Positions 7,795-9,087 of a stretch of 9,087 bases of DNA are shown here, piece after piece. Position 1 is the first letter of the stretch. Each line of letters begins with the position of its first letter. A program made the translations under genes and the position numbers. Source of the stretch: Arenibacter algicola (lineage in GTDB: Bacteria; Bacteroidota; Bacteroidia; Flavobacteriales; Flavobacteriaceae); NCBI RefSeq assembly GCF_000733925.1, contig NZ_JPOO01000002.1, positions 1 through 9,087 of the forward strand. The letters run 5' to 3'. The notes below the pieces were generated by a model. It was not told where the DNA came from. It saw only the letters and a list, made by a program, of their open reading frames with translations, and did not search any database.

Positions 7795-8909
7795 ATGGTT
7801 ACTCTGAAAGAAGCAAAAACAAAATCGGAACTTAAGGATTTCGTTAAATTTCCTTTTACACTTTACAAGGGCTCCCCTACTGGGTCCCTCCTATCATAAA
7901 TGACGAGCTGGAGTCTTTTGACAAAAGTAAAAATCCTGTTTTTAAGGATGCCGATGCCTGGTTTTATATGGCCTATAGGGACAATAAAATTGTAGGTAGG
8001 GTCGTAGCCATTATCAATAGATTGGAAGTGGACCAACAGCAGGTAAAAAATGCGTTTTGGTTGGTTCGATTTTGTGGATGACTATGAAGTTTCAGAGGCG
8101 CTGCTCAATAAGGTGTCCGAAATAGGAAAGGAACACAAGTTGTCCTACATGGAAGGGCCTGTAGGTTTTTCCAATCTGGACAAAGTAGGTGTCCTAACCG
8201 AAGGGTTTGATGAGATAGCACCATGATTACCTGGTACAACCATCCTTACTATGTTGATCATTTTGAACGCTTTGGGTTTGTTAAGGAAAAGGAATACATG
8301 GAAAATAAATTCCCCTTTAGCAATGCGGAGCCCAAATTCTTTCAAAAGGCAAACGAACTGGTACGAAAAAGATATGGCGTAAAGGAATTGAACTTTACTA
8401 AAACCAAGGATGTAATGCCTTGGGTAGATCAGATGTTCGACCTTTTTAACGAGACCTATTCCTCCCTCTCTTCTTTTGTCCGTATCACCGATATTCAAAA
8501 GGATTATTTCAAGAAAAAATACATCAGTTTTATAAATCCCGAGTATATCAAATTTATATTGGATAAGGATGACAATTGATAGCGTTCGGAATAGTAATGC
8601 CTTCATTTTCCAAGGCCTTGCAAAAAGCGAAGGGAAAATTATTCCCATTCGGCATATTTCATTTGCTCAGCGCGAAAAAGAACAGCAAAGAGGTTATATT
8701 TTTATTTAATAGGGGTACTTCCGGAATACCAGAATAAAGGTGTTACAGCAGTAATGTTCAATGAGTATTACAAGACTTTTAAGGCCAAGGGAATAGAAAA
8801 ATGTGTTAGGACACCAGAATTGGAGGAAAACGTGGCCATTCGCCAATTATGGAAACATTTCGACCCAAAAATATACAAGAGAAGAAGGACTTACAAAAAG
8901 GAACTTTAA
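7795..8909 (+). CDS. GNAT-like protein, flavobacterial family often labelled 'GTP cyclohydrolase' (five frameshifts)
   Basis: Cytoplasmic protein of 371 residues after repair. It matches a family common in Bacteroidetes that databases often name GTP cyclohydrolase, yet the sequence shows an acetyltransferase-like layout: N-terminal VTLKEAKTKSELKDFVKFPF, then WFYMAYRDNKIVGRVVAIIN, RFGWFDFVDD, GPVGFSNLDKVGVL, WYNHPYY, NFTKTKDVMPWVD and, near the end, GVLPEYQNKGVTAVMFNEYY, where Q313-x-x-G316 resembles the GNAT acetyl-CoA loop. No GTP cyclohydrolase I His/Cys zinc motif or RibA-type motif is seen. Start: ATG 7795 (the ATG at 7790 meets a stop after five codons). Breaks: one base lost at C4 7874-7877, one near 8218-8222, one near TT 8576-8577; one extra A in the A6 at 8045-8050 and one extra T in the T5 at 8699-8703. 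Substrate is unknown. Followed by a strong terminator. Confidence 0.85.
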
Positions 8910-8949
8910 ACGGACCCAAGGGGCCAAATTTCAAAAAACGTCCAAAATT

Positions 8950-8986
8950 AAAAAAGCCAACCTAAATATTTAAGTTGGCTTTTTTT
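8950..8986. terminator. Bidirectional rho-independent terminator between converging genes
   Basis: GCCAAC (8956-8961) pairs with GTTGGC (8974-8979); the flanking A6 and T7 extend the stem to about 12 bp, and the loop contains the palindrome TAAATATTTA. The T-run on each strand makes it work in both directions. It sits 41 nt after the GNAT-like gene stop and 19 nt before the end of the leftward gene at 9005, a typical site between convergent genes. Confidence 0.85.
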
Positions 8987-9004
8987 ATGTAAGTTGAAAT
9001 AGTT

Positions 9005-9087
9005 CTATTCTCCCATCGCTGCCGCTACCGCCGCAGACAGCCTTTTGTACGTACCATTCTGTAATCGCTCACGTATTACAGAGAAGG
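9005..9087 (-). CDS. C-terminal end of an unrecognised protein (partial)
   Basis: The minus strand is open from the right edge to TAG at 9007-9005 and encodes 26 residues containing IRERLQNGTYKRLSAAVAAA and ending MGE. The amphipathic, Ala-rich, charged pattern and its position behind the bidirectional terminator suggest the true end of a convergent gene that begins outside the window. The family is not recognised from so short a piece. Confidence 0.5.
   Translation of the reverse strand, partial: FSVIRERLQNGTYKRLSAAVAAAMGE

Noticed and set aside
8145..8648. Long minus-strand frame of 167 codons
   Set aside because: Antisense to the GNAT-like gene, whose plus-strand frames carry the conserved motifs.
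637..8703. Programmed ribosomal frameshifting
   Set aside because: Too many sites, in unrelated genes and in both directions, without consistent slippery heptamers or downstream structures.

Overview
The window looks like chromosomal DNA from a marine-type member of the Bacteroidetes, most likely family Flavobacteriaceae. Reasons: the gene families (DUF4834, the flavobacterial YfhO-like membrane protein, the flavobacterial protein often labelled 'GTP cyclohydrolase'), modest GC content, Lys/Asn/Ile-rich proteins, starts without clear Shine-Dalgarno sequences, and one good match to the Bacteroidetes -7 promoter element TAnnTTTG. This assignment rests on recalled family knowledge, not on a search.

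Layout. (1) Bases 1-949, + strand: the 3' part of a gene for a Tyr/His-rich then Arg/Ser/Asn-rich low-complexity protein, followed by a rho-independent terminator (980-1010). (2) Bases 1113-6564, - strand: a tightly packed four-gene cluster read in the order DUF4834 small membrane protein, YfhO-family large membrane protein, GT-B glycosyltransferase (family 4 type) and Wzx/MATE-like oligosaccharide flippase. The last three overlap or abut (TAATG at 3848-3852; a 10-nt overlap at 2572-2581), which suggests one transcript and translational coupling. Together they look like a small surface-glycan or glycolipid module: a cytoplasmic glycosyltransferase builds a lipid-linked sugar, the flippase moves it, and the YfhO protein (GT-C type by family) may transfer a sugar on the periplasmic side. 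(3) Bases 6565-6652: divergent intergenic region with a probable promoter for the cluster. (4) Bases 6653-7726, + strand: an exported beta-barrel 'transporter' protein with a lysine-rich tail. (5) Bases 7795-8909, + strand: a GNAT-like protein usually mislabelled GTP cyclohydrolase. (6) A strong bidirectional hairpin terminator (8950-8986) and, converging from the right edge, the last codons of an unrecognised - strand gene (9005-9087).

The dominant oddity is that all five large conserved genes and the Arg/Ser-rich gene are broken by single- or two-base frameshifts, at least 16 in about 9 kb and mostly in short homopolymers, while reading across the breaks restores continuous, family-like proteins. 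This is best explained by uncorrected indel errors in the sequence, not by decay. Gene coordinates below therefore span the reconstructed genes across their frameshifts. No mobile element, CRISPR array, rRNA or tRNA was seen.
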